NCBI RefSeq assembly: GCF_014905175.1
Contig: NC_057790.1
Coordinates: 3,720,001 to 3,784,000, forward strand
Direction: 5' to 3'
DNA length: 64,000 bases
Origin: Aphidius gifuensis
Taxonomy: Eukaryota > Arthropoda > Insecta > Hymenoptera > Braconidae
Positions 1-11,600 of this stretch are shown here, in pieces. The stretch's first letter is position 1, and every line of letters begins with the position of its first letter. The translations under genes were made by a program, and so were the position numbers. The notes beneath the pieces are model-generated. The model saw only the letters and a program-made list of their open reading frames with translations. It ran no database searches and was not told where the DNA came from.

Positions 1-1325
1 ATTGACAAATTGATGCAATTCAGTCAGGATGTCCTGTAAGGCCAGTCCCTTTTGTATCTTCAAGTCTTGGATTTCTATTTTATTTTAAAAATTAAATTCA
101 AATAATTGATTTTGTTTTTTTGTTTTTGTAATAAAGTATTATATTAATTTCTTACTTGAGTATGCTATTTGGTATGAATCATTGAGCAGCCAATTTGCAA
201 TATTTCTTATGTCAATTGGTAATGGATGACCAACACAAGTATAAACATTATTTTCATTGACTAATCCAAATGCTAGCCACGTACTTTGAAGTACATTTAT
301 AACTCTTCTCATATCACCACCACTTAGTGTCATAAGTGCACGTTTTCCATCTTCAGTAACAGTCAATCTAAAATAATAACATCAACATTTAATAAAACAT
401 AATAACAGCTTATTGTTAAATTAATAATCAAGTAGTAAAAAATTACTTTTCTTCTTGAATGACATATTCAAGCCTTGGCATTATTTGATCATGTGCAAGT
501 GGTCCAAAACGAAATTTAGTACATCTTGATTGTAATGCTGGTATTATTTTACCAAGATAATTACAAATAATACAAAATCTTACATTGTCTGTATATTTTT
601 CCATAACTAAAAACAAAAATAAATTAATAATCAAAGATATTTTTAATAAATAAATTTTAGTTTGGTATAAATTTACTTCGCCTGAGAGCATTTTGTGCAT
701 CGTTTGACATTGCATCAGCTTCATCAAGAATAATTAATTTGTAACCTGATCTGTACATTGTTCCTGTACTTGCAAAACTTAATATTTGTCCTCGAACAAC
801 ATTGATACCATTGTCATCAGATGCATTGATTTCAAGTACCTTTAAATAAAAATTTAATAAGCTTTATCTAATTGATATTTTAAATTGTCTTTTTTATTTT
901 TTAAATTTAATATACCATTGATGAAAATTGTCCTTTGGTGTAGAGTTTAGCAGCACATGCAAGAATTGTACTTGTTTTTCCAGTACCTGGTGGACCATAC
1001 AGCAACAAATGAGGCAATTGATTTTCATCAATAAATTTATTAACTGTAAATAATATTAGCTGTTATTAATCTTTGTCATTTATCAACAATAAAATAGAGC
1101 ATAAAATTTTATAATTTACTTGTTTTTAGAATATCCTCGTGAGAAATTAAATCATCCAGTGTTTTTGGACGATATTTTTCAACCCTAAGTTAAATATAAA
1201 TAAATAAATTTTAATAAACAAACAATAAATAATTCTAACCTATTTACAATAATTATAATTAATTATAGATTAAGTTATAAAAATAGTGTTAATTACCAGG
1301 GTAAATTTGTTTTTTTTTCAGTCAT
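1..1325 (-). CDS. RFC5: Replication factor C subunit 5 (3' end beyond window)
   Basis: Small subunit of the RFC clamp loader, an AAA+ ATPase that opens and loads PCNA at primer-template junctions. Seven exons on the minus strand: 1297-1325, 1120-1184, 916-1043, 677-839, 447-606, 156-367 and 1-74; the last continues outside the window. All splice sites are GT-AG and frames join. Visible motifs are the RFC box VEKYRP, Walker A GPPGTGKT in exon 3, Walker B LDEAD in exon 4 and the sensor region SRCTKFRFGPL in exon 5. Downstream are GDMRR and the collar-start VYTCVGHPL typical of RFC5 rather than RFC2 or RFC4. The start MTEKK gives a short N-terminus before NLPWVEKYRP. It is divergent from NXF1, 604 bp away, so the two may share a promoter region. 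Confidence 0.95.
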
Positions 1326-1929
1326 TTTGTTTAGTTAAATTATTGACAAATAATGCTCAACAATATTTATCAATTGCTTTTATTATTAGCAAATTTTCGC
1401 GGTAAATAAACAGAAGTCAGAACAGATAAACAAAAAAAAAAATGTAAACACTCTGCAAGTGTTGCCAACACTAAAATAAATAAAACCTAAAGGTGCAAAC
1501 TCATGAGTCCCCTGAACAAGTCAGAACCAATCAGAACAAGTCGAAACAAGTCATGCAGTCATAGGAGAGAAATTCTTAAGTCATATTTCATCATTTTAAT
1601 CTCGTACAATCTCGTATTTCACTGAATTCACAGCTGTTCACATCAATTCACACAGAGACAGAGTTATGTAATAATTACATTTTTTGTGTGTGTATTATAT
1701 TCATAACAATAAACATTGTAGTAAATTTACAATTATTATTGATTATTAATTTATACTAACAATTAATTGGCATTTAAATTTCATTAAAAAGTTGATAAAG
1801 ACGTACTCCAATTTCCACCACGAGACCACGAGGTGTTATATTTTTACTCATAAAAAGCAATAAATCAACAATTTATTATTTTAAAAAAATAAAAAATTAA
1901 ATTGTTTATATATCAGCTAAAAATTTAAA
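1326..1929. promoter_or_regulatory. Putative bidirectional promoter RFC5/NXF1
   Basis: About 600 bp separate the start codons of two divergent genes. The stretch is AT-rich with a more mixed block at 1480-1660 holding several short imperfect repeats of the type AACAAGTC. No TATA box is obvious. Promoter function is inferred from gene layout only. Confidence 0.5.
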
Positions 1930-4688
1930 ATGCCTAAAAAATCAAGTAAAAAACAGCACAAAGCTAGTGCAAAAAGATCTAAAAATAATCATTATTTTGG
2001 TAAGCATAACCTATTAATTTTTTTGTCAATATTTATTTTTCACATCCTTGAGTATTTATATACATGTTTATTCTTTCTTTAACTAATTCCATGTATTTAT
2101 AATTATAAAATTCTTCACTTAGATCATGATGATCGTGATGGAAGACGAGCTGACAATGATAGTCACTTTAATGGCTTTAATGGAAGACCCAGAGTGTCAT
2201 TTAAAAGCGTCAACAAGAGCAATAAAAAAGGAATTACAAATGTCGGATTAGCAGCACTCAAGTCTTGTCTAGACGATGATGATGTTGCAATGGTACCAGT
2301 TGCCAATGGCAATAATGCCACCAGAATAATTGGATCTCGAGGAAAAGGACGTGGTGGTTACGTCAACAACAGACGTCGTGTTGATCCACCTCTTCGTGAG
2401 GGTTATTGCTATAAAATTCATGTAAGATTATTAACTTGTCTTTATTATTTATTATTGTTTTAACAATTGGTATCTTCATGTTTTATTTATTTCAGATATA
2501 CTTTGGTAAAAAGCTTGATAAAGAAACACTTATTGGACTTCTTCTCAATCCAATACAACCAGATGTTTTTATGCCAATAATGTACCAAGAATGTGAACAT
2601 GATGTTATATTTTACATTGATGATTTTAAAGTTGCTAAAAAATTATTATCACTTGATCGTAAAATACTAACACCGGATGGTTTTAAAATTCATTTTCAAG
2701 TAACTCAACAAAGTCCACCGTCAAAAATTAATGAGGATGTTATAAATAAAATAAAATTAGCAATGAACAAAAGATATGTAGCTAATGAAAATTCACTTGA
2801 TTTATCAGCATTTCATAATGATTGCGATCTCGCATCAGAATATTATTTGCCTCTTCATCGTAATAATGTACTGATTGAAGTATTAGATATTATTGGTGCT
2901 ACTGGAAATATATCTGAAACATTGAATGCATTGTATTTGAATAGAAATCATTTTGAAAGTATTCATAAACTCAGTATTCTTAGATCAAAGTGTCCAAATT
3001 TAAAAATTTTACACATTTGTGATAACAAAGTAAGTCAATGATAATCGATATATATATATTTGTTTCAATTAGAAATTCTTTTTTTCATTAAATATTTTTT
3101 AGATCACCTTGTTGAATCAACTTGAAGCTGTCAGGGGACTTAGATTGGTTGAACTCAACCTGACTGGAAATCCAGTTTGTATGCGTTACGAAAATCGTCA
3201 TGAAAAATATGTTGGGTATTATAATATTTATTATTTTTTTTTTAATAATGACATTTGTTTATTTACAGGGGATAGATCGCATTTTTTTTTTTTTTATTTT
3301 TTTCTCTTTTCATTGCTGAAATCTAAAGGAAGGAAAAAAAAAAAAAAAAGTCATGGATGTCGATTGATATATCCCTTTTAAATCAATTTCGTAAATTATT
3401 TTTTTTTTCTTACAACTAATTTGGAGCTTCCGTGCTTCTGGATTTTGTTTCTTCATCACAGGGATTTGCGGACAATATTTCCAAGACTAATGAAATTGGT
3501 GAGTTTAATTTTTAATTATTTGTATTTATTATATTGGAAAAATATATTAATTGTTGTTGTTTTCGTTTTTATTTTCTAAGGATGATATAAATTTATTACC
3601 TCCAATATTATTTGAAGTTGACGATGAAGCCCAATGTCCTATAACAATAAGAAGCTTTGATGTTTCATGTGAACCATACAAAACTGCAAATGAATTTCTT
3701 ATAGAATATATCAAATATTTCGATAGTGAATCACGTCAAACACTAGCAGATGCATACGATGAAAATGCTGTTTTCAGTATTACCCTATCATCACCACCAT
3801 CACAAATGTACAAGTGAGTATTTTTTTAAGAAAGATAAAATAATATTAATTTATTTTCTAATATCAATTAATGCCATGTTGTTGTGATAATTTAAATTAT
3901 AGATTTGATATATATCGTAAAGACAATCGTGATTTAATGCGAACAAAAAATGTAATAGAAAGAAGAAGCTTATTGAAACATGGCAAAGCTTCAATCATCA
4001 GTTATATATCATCATTACCACAAACCACACATTGTCTCTCCAATTATATACTTGATGCTACACTTGTCACTGTAAGTTGAAATTTAATTTCTACATATAT
4101 TTTTTTATTAAATTATTTTCATTAATCATTCTAATAATAATTATTATTATTTATGTTATTCAGGAAAACAGGATTGCAATGACAACAACAGGATTCTTCA
4201 AAGAATTGAACACTAAAAATGAAATTATAAGATGTTTTGATCGCATATTTATAATTGTTCGTGAAGGTGCTGGATGGTACATTACAAATGACCAATTAAG
4301 TTTATCTCAACCAACACCAAAACAAGAAAAAAATATATCAAAGCTAATTGTTAATGAAGAAACACAACGACAACAACAACAACAATTATTACTGCAACAG
4401 CAACAACAAGAACAACTACAACAACAACAACAACTACAAGAACTACAACAGCAATTAGAACAACAACTTCAACTACAAGAACCAACATCATCAACATCAA
4501 CCACAATTGTTGAACCTTCACGAGATTTATTAATGATCCACAAACTCAGTGAAGAAACTAACATGAAATTAGAATGGAGTGAACAATGTTTAGCTGAATA
4601 TTGTTGGAACTTTGACAATGCTCTTGCTTCATTTAAATATTTATTTGAGCATGGTAAAATTCCTCAAGAAGCATTCCAACTAGTATAA
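1930..4688 (+). CDS. NXF1: Nuclear RNA export factor 1 (small bristles)
   Basis: Bulk mRNA export receptor that binds mRNP adaptors and FG nucleoporins with NXT1. Eight exons: 1930-1999, 2123-2421, 2496-3029, 3103-3215, 3462-3498, 3581-3813, 3903-4071 and 4164-4688, giving 659 residues with every phase matching. Order of domains: basic N-terminus with an RG-rich patch; RRM about 118-195; leucine-rich repeats about 235-345; NTF2-like about 370-545; a glutamine-rich linker about 553-598, longer than usual; and a C-terminal UBA-like/TAP-C domain about 605-659 (NMKLEWSEQCL, WNFDNALASF). Exon 5 is only 37 nt and encodes DLRTIFPRLMKL at the LRR/NTF2 junction. The 246-nt intron before it is described separately. 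The assignment is firm; whether it is NXF1 or another NXF paralogue is less certain, but full domain content favours NXF1/sbr. Confidence 0.94.
3216..3461 (+). promoter_or_regulatory. NXF1 cassette intron with CTE-like hairpin
   Basis: Intron between a 113-nt and a 37-nt exon. From about 3268 to 3375 it can fold into a long imperfect hairpin. GGGATA at 3268 faces TATCCC at the far end, ATCG faces CGAT, a run of 14 T is followed by a pyrimidine tract, and this faces a purine tract with a run of A. The reading frame of exon 4 stays open through the intron to a TAA at 3379-3381, adding about 55 codons. This layout resembles the retained, constitutive-transport-element-bearing intron of vertebrate NXF1. 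A direct CTE sequence match was not established. Confidence 0.5.
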
Positions 4689-6392
4689 CAAGTAAATATA
4701 TTAATTATTATTTTAATTTTGTTTTTTAAGTTATAAAATTTTTTTTTGTTTTTTTTTTTTCATTTAAAAAAAAGCATGAAACATTTTTGACTTAGAAACA
4801 AATAATAAAATTATAATTTTTATTATTATTAGATAACGTCTTGAATAATATTATTGGAAAAAAAAAATGAGTTTCATGCTTTGTGTATATAGAACAAATA
4901 TCATAATTTATCAATTTAAATAACTCATAATCAATCATGAACTCAATCGATCCAATATGTATTTTTTATTATCATTAATATTATTTTTATTAATTTTTTT
5001 TTTTTTTTTCAATGAGAATGAATATTTAAATAATAATTATTTGAATTTTTTGTAAATAATTTATCGGTATTATTACAAATTAGATATTCATTCTCAATCC
5101 ATAATTTTTTTGATTGACTTGCAAAATAGAAAAAAAAATAGACTTGACAATTTTCTAGCAAAAAAAAAAAATATTGGCATTTCGAAAATGAATTTCGAAT
5201 AAAAATTCATGATCGCGTTTTAATAAAAAAAAAAAAAATGAACAATGAAAAAATCAACATAAGAAAAATAATTTAAATAAGATGTCTATTCGAACGAAAG
5301 AAAAAAAAAAAAAGCAAGTGTCTTGAGAATGATAATGTAATTGGAAATGAAAATTCAGTTGTTAAAAAATCCTTCATTACAAATCGACTCTATTTTGATC
5401 ATCATCATCATCATCATCATCAGAGTCTTAAAAAAAAAAAAAAAAGACCAACATTTTTAAACTTGAGTCTTGGTTCAATTTAATACATAAATTAAAATTG
5501 TTCCAACTCAAAAACTCAATGGTAATGTTGATTTCAAAACAAGATTTTATATTATTTAAAATCTTTGAAATTGACAAATATCTTGTAGCTGGGTGTAATA
5601 CCAAGGCAAGTTACATAACTTGTCCTACAAAAAACTCAGCTTATTGTCATCCACCATTACCATTACCATTTCTCGACTGTTATTTGTAACAAAGAAGTAA
5701 TTTTACTACTGCAATTTTCATTTCCAGTTGACTATTAAACATTAACACACTTGAATTAAATTGAAAGAAAAAAAAAAAAACAACATATTCCATAGACATG
5801 GCTATTTTATAATTTTTCTTATCAAAAAATTCAAATGATATGCATAAATTTGCGTTAAAAAAAAACATGAATTTCCATTCAAAAATCATCTTTGATTTGT
5901 ACAATACTAATTTGATAGAAAAAAAAGATTTCTTAATGATTTTTTAAAAAAACTAAAATATAATTTTGTCAACATTAATTATGGGTTAATAATAATAATA
6001 TTAATAATGATAATAATAATATAGGAAAGAAAAAAAAATGTAAACAGGGTTATTTATAATAATTAAATAAATAATACTGTGCTGACTGTGTAGAGCAGCT
6101 AAATTATGTAATATAAAAATAAATAATTTTAAACTATAAAAATAATAAACAAGTGTATTTTTTTTTCAACTTAATTTAATATTATTATAACGACAAAAAA
6201 TAATTACTCTTTCATTATCTTGGCGAGGTTTTAACAACAATAATAGTAAGTAAAAAAATAAATAATTTTAAGTTCAATTATTAACAATTTATTCAAAGAA
6301 AAAATTGAAAGACGTTTTTTTTTCACAAAAATAAATGATCCATATACTAACCAATTAAATTATCAAAAATATATCATTAATTTACTTGAAAA
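4689..6392. other. NXF1 3' UTR and intergenic, no gene seen
   Basis: AT-rich sequence with homopolymer runs. It contains two perfect inverted repeats: 12 bp (4771-4782 with 4871-4882) and 13 bp (5013-5025 with 5084-5096). A CAT/ATC triplet run lies at about 5400-5422. The open frame at 5498-5689 has no family resemblance and no splice support. Confidence 0.6.
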
Positions 6393-7592
6393 ATGGGAGA
6401 AAATATTGATGATAATAATACACCAGCTTATATGTTTTTACCATTTATAAAACATCAATTATCCTTATCGAAATTTCAAGATGATGTGGATTTAAAAAAT
6501 AAATTTATTGAAATAATTAAACAAAATAATATGTCAAATTACTATGAAAAATCCTGTAATGATTTAAACTGGAACTTTGATAAAGAGTTTAATGATTCAT
6601 TGAAAAATGATAATGTAAAAATGTGGAGTTCACTAAAATCATCAGGTACCAATTGGAATGAATCAGAGACAATTGAAAATTTACAGGATGAATTAGAATT
6701 ATCATTAAAGACAGGAGAAACGTGTAAAGCAATTAAAATTGCAAATAAAATAATTAAAAATCCATTATATACAGAAACTGCATGGCTAGATGCAGGATTT
6801 AATCTCTTCAGGGTTGGTTTTATTGAGATGAATATGTTGCTGATGAAGCAGTCAATAAGAATATTAAAAAAATTAATTGAATCAGATTATTTAAATAAAA
6901 ATACAAATTTTTATTACAAAAATAAATTAAAAGCTTATGAAGGTGTCTGTAGAATATCACGTGGTAATTTCGATAAATCAGCTTATTTATTATTAGATTG
7001 TTTATCAACATTTGAATCATATGAATTAATTGAGTATAAAAAAATTATTGAATACATGACAATTGCTGGTACCATGTCATGGAGTAGACCAGAGATTAAA
7101 AAAAATATGATTGACAATGGACAATTTATGGAATCATTACATCTAGAAGATTCAAGTCTTGAAATTTTTTTTACATCATTTTATAATTGTCAGTATGATT
7201 TATTTTTTAATAGCTTAAACTTCATCATCGAGAGAATACAAAATGATCCACTTCTAGCATCACACTGTAAATTTTATATTAAAGAAATAAAAATACGTGC
7301 TTATTCACAATTATTAAGAGCATACAGTAGTTTAACATTTGCAAAAATATCTGATGAATTTTTAATACCAATTGATGTTGTTGAAAATGAGCTATCAAAG
7401 TTTATTAAAAAGAAAAAAATTCATTGTCAAATTGACGGTGTTTCGCAGTGTGTTATAAACTCTTGTACTGGTGTTGGCTCATCATTGTCATCAAGTGTTT
7501 GTCATCGTGATAAATTATACAAAGATATTATTAAAAATGGTGACATATTAATGAATAGATTACAAATACTTTCAACAATTATTGACATTTAA
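6393..7592 (+). CDS. Divergent intronless Rpn7/PSMD6-like proteasome lid protein
   Basis: A single uninterrupted exon of 399 residues resembling 26S proteasome regulatory subunit Rpn7 (PSMD6). Rpn7 is a PCI-domain lid subunit contacting Rpn3 and Rpn11. Supporting stretches: NNMSNYYEKSC and LNWNFD at the N-terminus, LKAYEGVCRISRGNFDKSA and STFESYELIEYK in the helical-repeat part, and SFYNCQYDLFF, IRAYSQLLRAYSSLT and IHCQID in the PCI winged helix. The C-terminus is NGDILMNRLQILSTIIDI. Normal Rpn7 is among the more conserved lid subunits. This copy is clearly diverged and has a serine/cysteine-rich insertion (about 355-375) between the winged helix and the last helix. Absence of introns plus divergence suggests a retrocopy or germline paralogue rather than the housekeeping subunit; that is inference. 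CSN1 is a weaker alternative. Confidence 0.85.
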   Translation: MGENIDDNNTPAYMFLPFIKHQLSLSKFQDDVDLKNKFIEIIKQNNMSNYYEKSCNDLNWNFDKEFNDSLKNDNVKMWSSLKSSGTNWNESETIENLQDELELSLKTGETCKAIKIANKIIKNPLYTETAWLDAGFNLFRVGFIEMNMLLMKQSIRILKKLIESDYLNKNTNFYYKNKLKAYEGVCRISRGNFDKSAYLLLDCLSTFESYELIEYKKIIEYMTIAGTMSWSRPEIKKNMIDNGQFMESLHLEDSSLEIFFTSFYNCQYDLFFNSLNFIIERIQNDPLLASHCKFYIKEIKIRAYSQLLRAYSSLTFAKISDEFLIPIDVVENELSKFIKKKKIHCQIDGVSQCVINSCTGVGSSLSSSVCHRDKLYKDIIKNGDILMNRLQILSTIIDI

Positions 7593-7724
7593 AAAATAAT
7601 CAAGCAAAGCTAAAAAGAAAATAAATCAAAATAAAAATATAAACATAACCTCACTTTATCAACAACAACAACAACACAATCAGTTTAATTATATAAATAA
7701 AATTATAATAAAAGTAAATAAATA

Positions 7725-8384
7725 ATGGCACTTAAATTTATGACTGGTAATTCAGCAAGGTTGATAAAAAAACCACAAGATTTTAGTCAAAAATTTAAAT
7801 ATTTATTGGTACTGGATTTTGAGGCAACATGTGAAAAAGAAATACCAATAAATAAACCAGAAATCATTGAATTTCCATGTCTTGCAGTGAATACAAATAA
7901 TTGGAAAATTGAAAATTCATTTCATTCATATGTTAAACCAAAAATAAATCCAATATTATCACCATTTTGTACAGATTTAACTGGTATAATGCAAGAAACT
8001 GTTAATGATGAGCAACATTTTCCAATTGTTTTTCATGAATTTTGTAATTGGCTTAATGATAATAAATATCTAGATGATGATAACAATAAAAGTGCATTTG
8101 TAACATGTGGTGATTGGGATTTAAAAGTAATGCTACCAGCACAATGTCAATATGATAATATACAATTGCCAAATTATTTAAAACAATGGATTAATTTAAA
8201 AATAAGTTTCTATGATGCAAAAAAACATTTTCCAAAAAGTTTAAGAGACATGCTTAGAAGATTAAAATTAGAACGTCAAGGTACTTTACATTCTGGACTA
8301 TATGATGCAATTAATATGGCAAAAGTTATTCAAGAACTTGGAAGTAATTATAAAACAGTTTTCGATATAACAAATAAAAATTAA
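7725..8384 (+). CDS. ERI1/Snipper-like 3'-5' exoribonuclease
   Basis: Intronless 219-residue protein of the DEDDh exonuclease family, closest in layout to ERI1 exoribonuclease 3 or Drosophila Snipper. It consists of the catalytic domain without a SAP or zinc-finger extension. Expected metal-binding and catalytic residues are visible: Asp31 and Glu33 in VLDFEATC, Asp132 in CGDWDLK, and His189 with Asp194 in LHSGLYDA. The family trims structured RNA or DNA 3' ends in histone mRNA, rRNA or small-RNA metabolism; which substrate this one uses cannot be told. It lies 132 bp downstream of the Rpn7-like gene on the same strand and is also intronless, so a shared transcript or shared retro-origin is possible but unproven. 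Confidence 0.88.
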   Translation: MALKFMTGNSARLIKKPQDFSQKFKYLLVLDFEATCEKEIPINKPEIIEFPCLAVNTNNWKIENSFHSYVKPKINPILSPFCTDLTGIMQETVNDEQHFPIVFHEFCNWLNDNKYLDDDNNKSAFVTCGDWDLKVMLPAQCQYDNIQLPNYLKQWINLKISFYDAKKHFPKSLRDMLRRLKLERQGTLHSGLYDAINMAKVIQELGSNYKTVFDITNKN

Positions 8385-8648
8385 AATAGAAAATTCGAAA
8401 TAAATACTTTTTAATTATCAAAAAAAAATGATCATGTGTACAAAATTTTTATTATTTATTTATCATTATGTCTTTTTAAATTGCATTAAACATAAAATAA
8501 ATTTTTTTCAATAAAAAATAAAAATACAAAAAATTTTTAGTATATAATCATATAAACCTAAGAATACTTTTTAAAAATAAAAAAAAAATTACAATTAAGT
8601 CATGGCAATGCCTAAATTAATTATAACATAATTTTACATGAATAAATT

Positions 8649-11600
8649 TTAACGTCTACTACATGGTAAAATTTTAACATCAAGAGATTTTTGTTGATTT
8701 GATGTAAACACATGAATAATAACATCAGTATTAACATCAACAATTTTTTTACATTTTAATTTAATAACAACATCTCTTTTAGCTGGTATCATACCACCAA
8801 TTGGTATAACACTCAATAAATCATTTTGTGATAATTTAATTTCAAACGGTTGTGCAGTGCTTGATAAACTTTTAATAATAAATGTTGAATCTTTAGCTGT
8901 TGATTGATCAATTGTTAAAATACTTGGTGTTAAAATAAACTCGTTATTATGATAATTATTAAATGTTGTACTATCATTGATTGTTTCAAGTGGCATATAG
9001 CTATCTTCAGTTGTTGGAAATAGAGTACTTGTATCACTACATAATGATTGAAATGTTTGTGTTTCATTACCATTATCATGATCAAACATTGTTATTGTAT
9101 CATCTGTATTAAGTTCCATAAATAATGTTATCAAATGACGATTAACACCACGACATAGAACACCCAAATCACAAGTTGCATCACGTATTATTGTTAAATT
9201 ATGCATTTGTAATTCACCAGGTAATACTTTACATATTGGACGTACAATATCACGAAAAACATCATCATTTTTTTTTGTTATTTGTCCAGAATCAATTAAT
9301 TTTTTATACAATCTACGTATTCTCCATCTTGTTGGTTCATCACCATGTGTTATTGTTAATATTCCCATATCACTAACATCACCTTTTAATAATAATAAAT
9401 CATCATTTTTTGGATAAAAATCAATTGTTATCCATTGTGATTGTTTTGATGCTAATATTAATTCAGTTGGTTGTACCATCCAACTTGTTTCCATACCAGG
9501 ATAAACAGCTTTTGGTGATAAATTAATTTTAACATATGCTGATAAATCACCACTATTTTCTAATTTAATACGAGTTTTTAATTTACCATTATTATTTAAT
9601 TTACCCAATGATAACCACATTTGATCACCCATTAATTTTAATGCTTGGCTTATTGTTACTTTAGCATAACCACCATAACCATATAAATTAATAAGACGTG
9701 ATGGACGTACTATTTGTTCTTTTATTTGTAATACATCATTATTTTTTTGTTCATAATGACGAAATGTTATTTTACCAGCACATGCACCAATATTATTTGG
9801 ACTAAATTTTATTGTTAATGTTTTTGATTCCATTTTTAATAAACTAAATGTTATTGATGTTGATGATTCACGATCTTTCAAAAATTTAAAACATTTATCA
9901 TTGTCTGTTATTGTTGCTTGTAATTTAATACGATTTTGACTTGTATTACGTATTGTAAATTCTTTTATTTCATATTTACCAATTTTTATTGATATCCATG
10001 ATAATGTTGAATGTGTTGATTGTATTGGTATTGAATCACCAGCAATTGTTTGTCCAGATACTGAACTTCTTGGTGAATATTTATTATCTGATGTTGTACT
10101 TTTTGGTGATGATGGTAAACTTATTAGCATTAATTGTTGATGTTGTTGATGCTGAGGTGGTGTATCACAACGTTGTGTATTATCATTTGATTGTTCAATA
10201 ATTGATGTATCATTATTATCACCAATAACTGTATACCAATATGAATATTTATCTGTTTTAATACGTATCATTCCAGTTTTTTCAATTGACGAATCTGTCA
10301 ATCCTTTGTATAATATTAAAAAATTTACACTTTCACCAGAATCAACAACAATTTTTTTAGGCTCAATTGTAAAATTTAAATTAAGCTTATCAGAATTTTT
10401 GGTAATTTGTACTGATGATGTTAGTGTTTGTTGTTGATTTGTTGTATTTTTAATTTTTAAATATTTACCATTTTTTTTAGTCAACAGCATTGGTATTTGT
10501 GTATTTATTAATTCAATTTCTTGTTTTGTTGATGTTATATCATCAACTTTTAATAAATATTTTTTGATAATCATACCATTTTGTAAATCATTATGTACAC
10601 GAATAATTAATGTTGGTTGAACACGTGATGTATTTGATGATAAACGATGATTTAATTGTACATCAACAATTAATTCTTCATTTTTTGTCATTGTTACAAC
10701 GTAAAATGTTTCTTGATCATTACTATATGTATTAACAATTAAATCATTTGATATATTTATTGTAAATTGACGACGACTATCATTTATTATAAAAAATTCA
10801 ATTGGCACATTTGAATCAAATTTATTTGCCAATTTAATTGGATATATTTTTGATGTATTAAAATCAAGCTCATCAACAGCTGGCTCAATTATTTCAATTT
10901 TTGGATCTTCTGGTATGAAACACATCATATGATTTTTAGTAAATATTTCATGTGTTGTCATATCCTTGACAATAATACTCAATGATGCCATAATTGGTTT
11001 ACCAATTTTTAATAATTTAACAGTTACTTTTGCAATTTGACATTTACTTGGTTCAATTAGTATTGTATATTTTGGTGTTTCTAATTTAACATTATCTTGA
11101 TCACCTTGAATTGATACAACATTACAAGAACAAACAAGCCAACGATCACTTTCATTTAACATTTCAATATCAAGATCTTTTGATACACCAACAATACAAC
11201 GATATATACCTTGTTCATTTCTACCAATTATTAATTTATCAAATGAACGATTTGTTTCATATTTTACAGTATTCATTGCTGGTGATTCAATTTCATTTTT
11301 AGTTAATTTACCATATGTATTTATTGGTGTTGATAATGGTGATGATTTAATATTAACCAATGTATCTAATTTATTATTATTACTATTATTATTATGTAAA
11401 ATACTATTTTTTCTTGATAGCTGTTCATATTTTTTCATACTATCACTTTTTTTTATATTTTTTAATAGTTCTTCATCAATTTCTGATACATCAATTGTAT
11501 TATCAAATGATACTCTTGATGGTTTTTCTTCAATTTTTGAATTTGTTAATGTGTTTGATTTTTTACTATCAAGTGATAATTTTCCTGTTGATTTTTGGCT

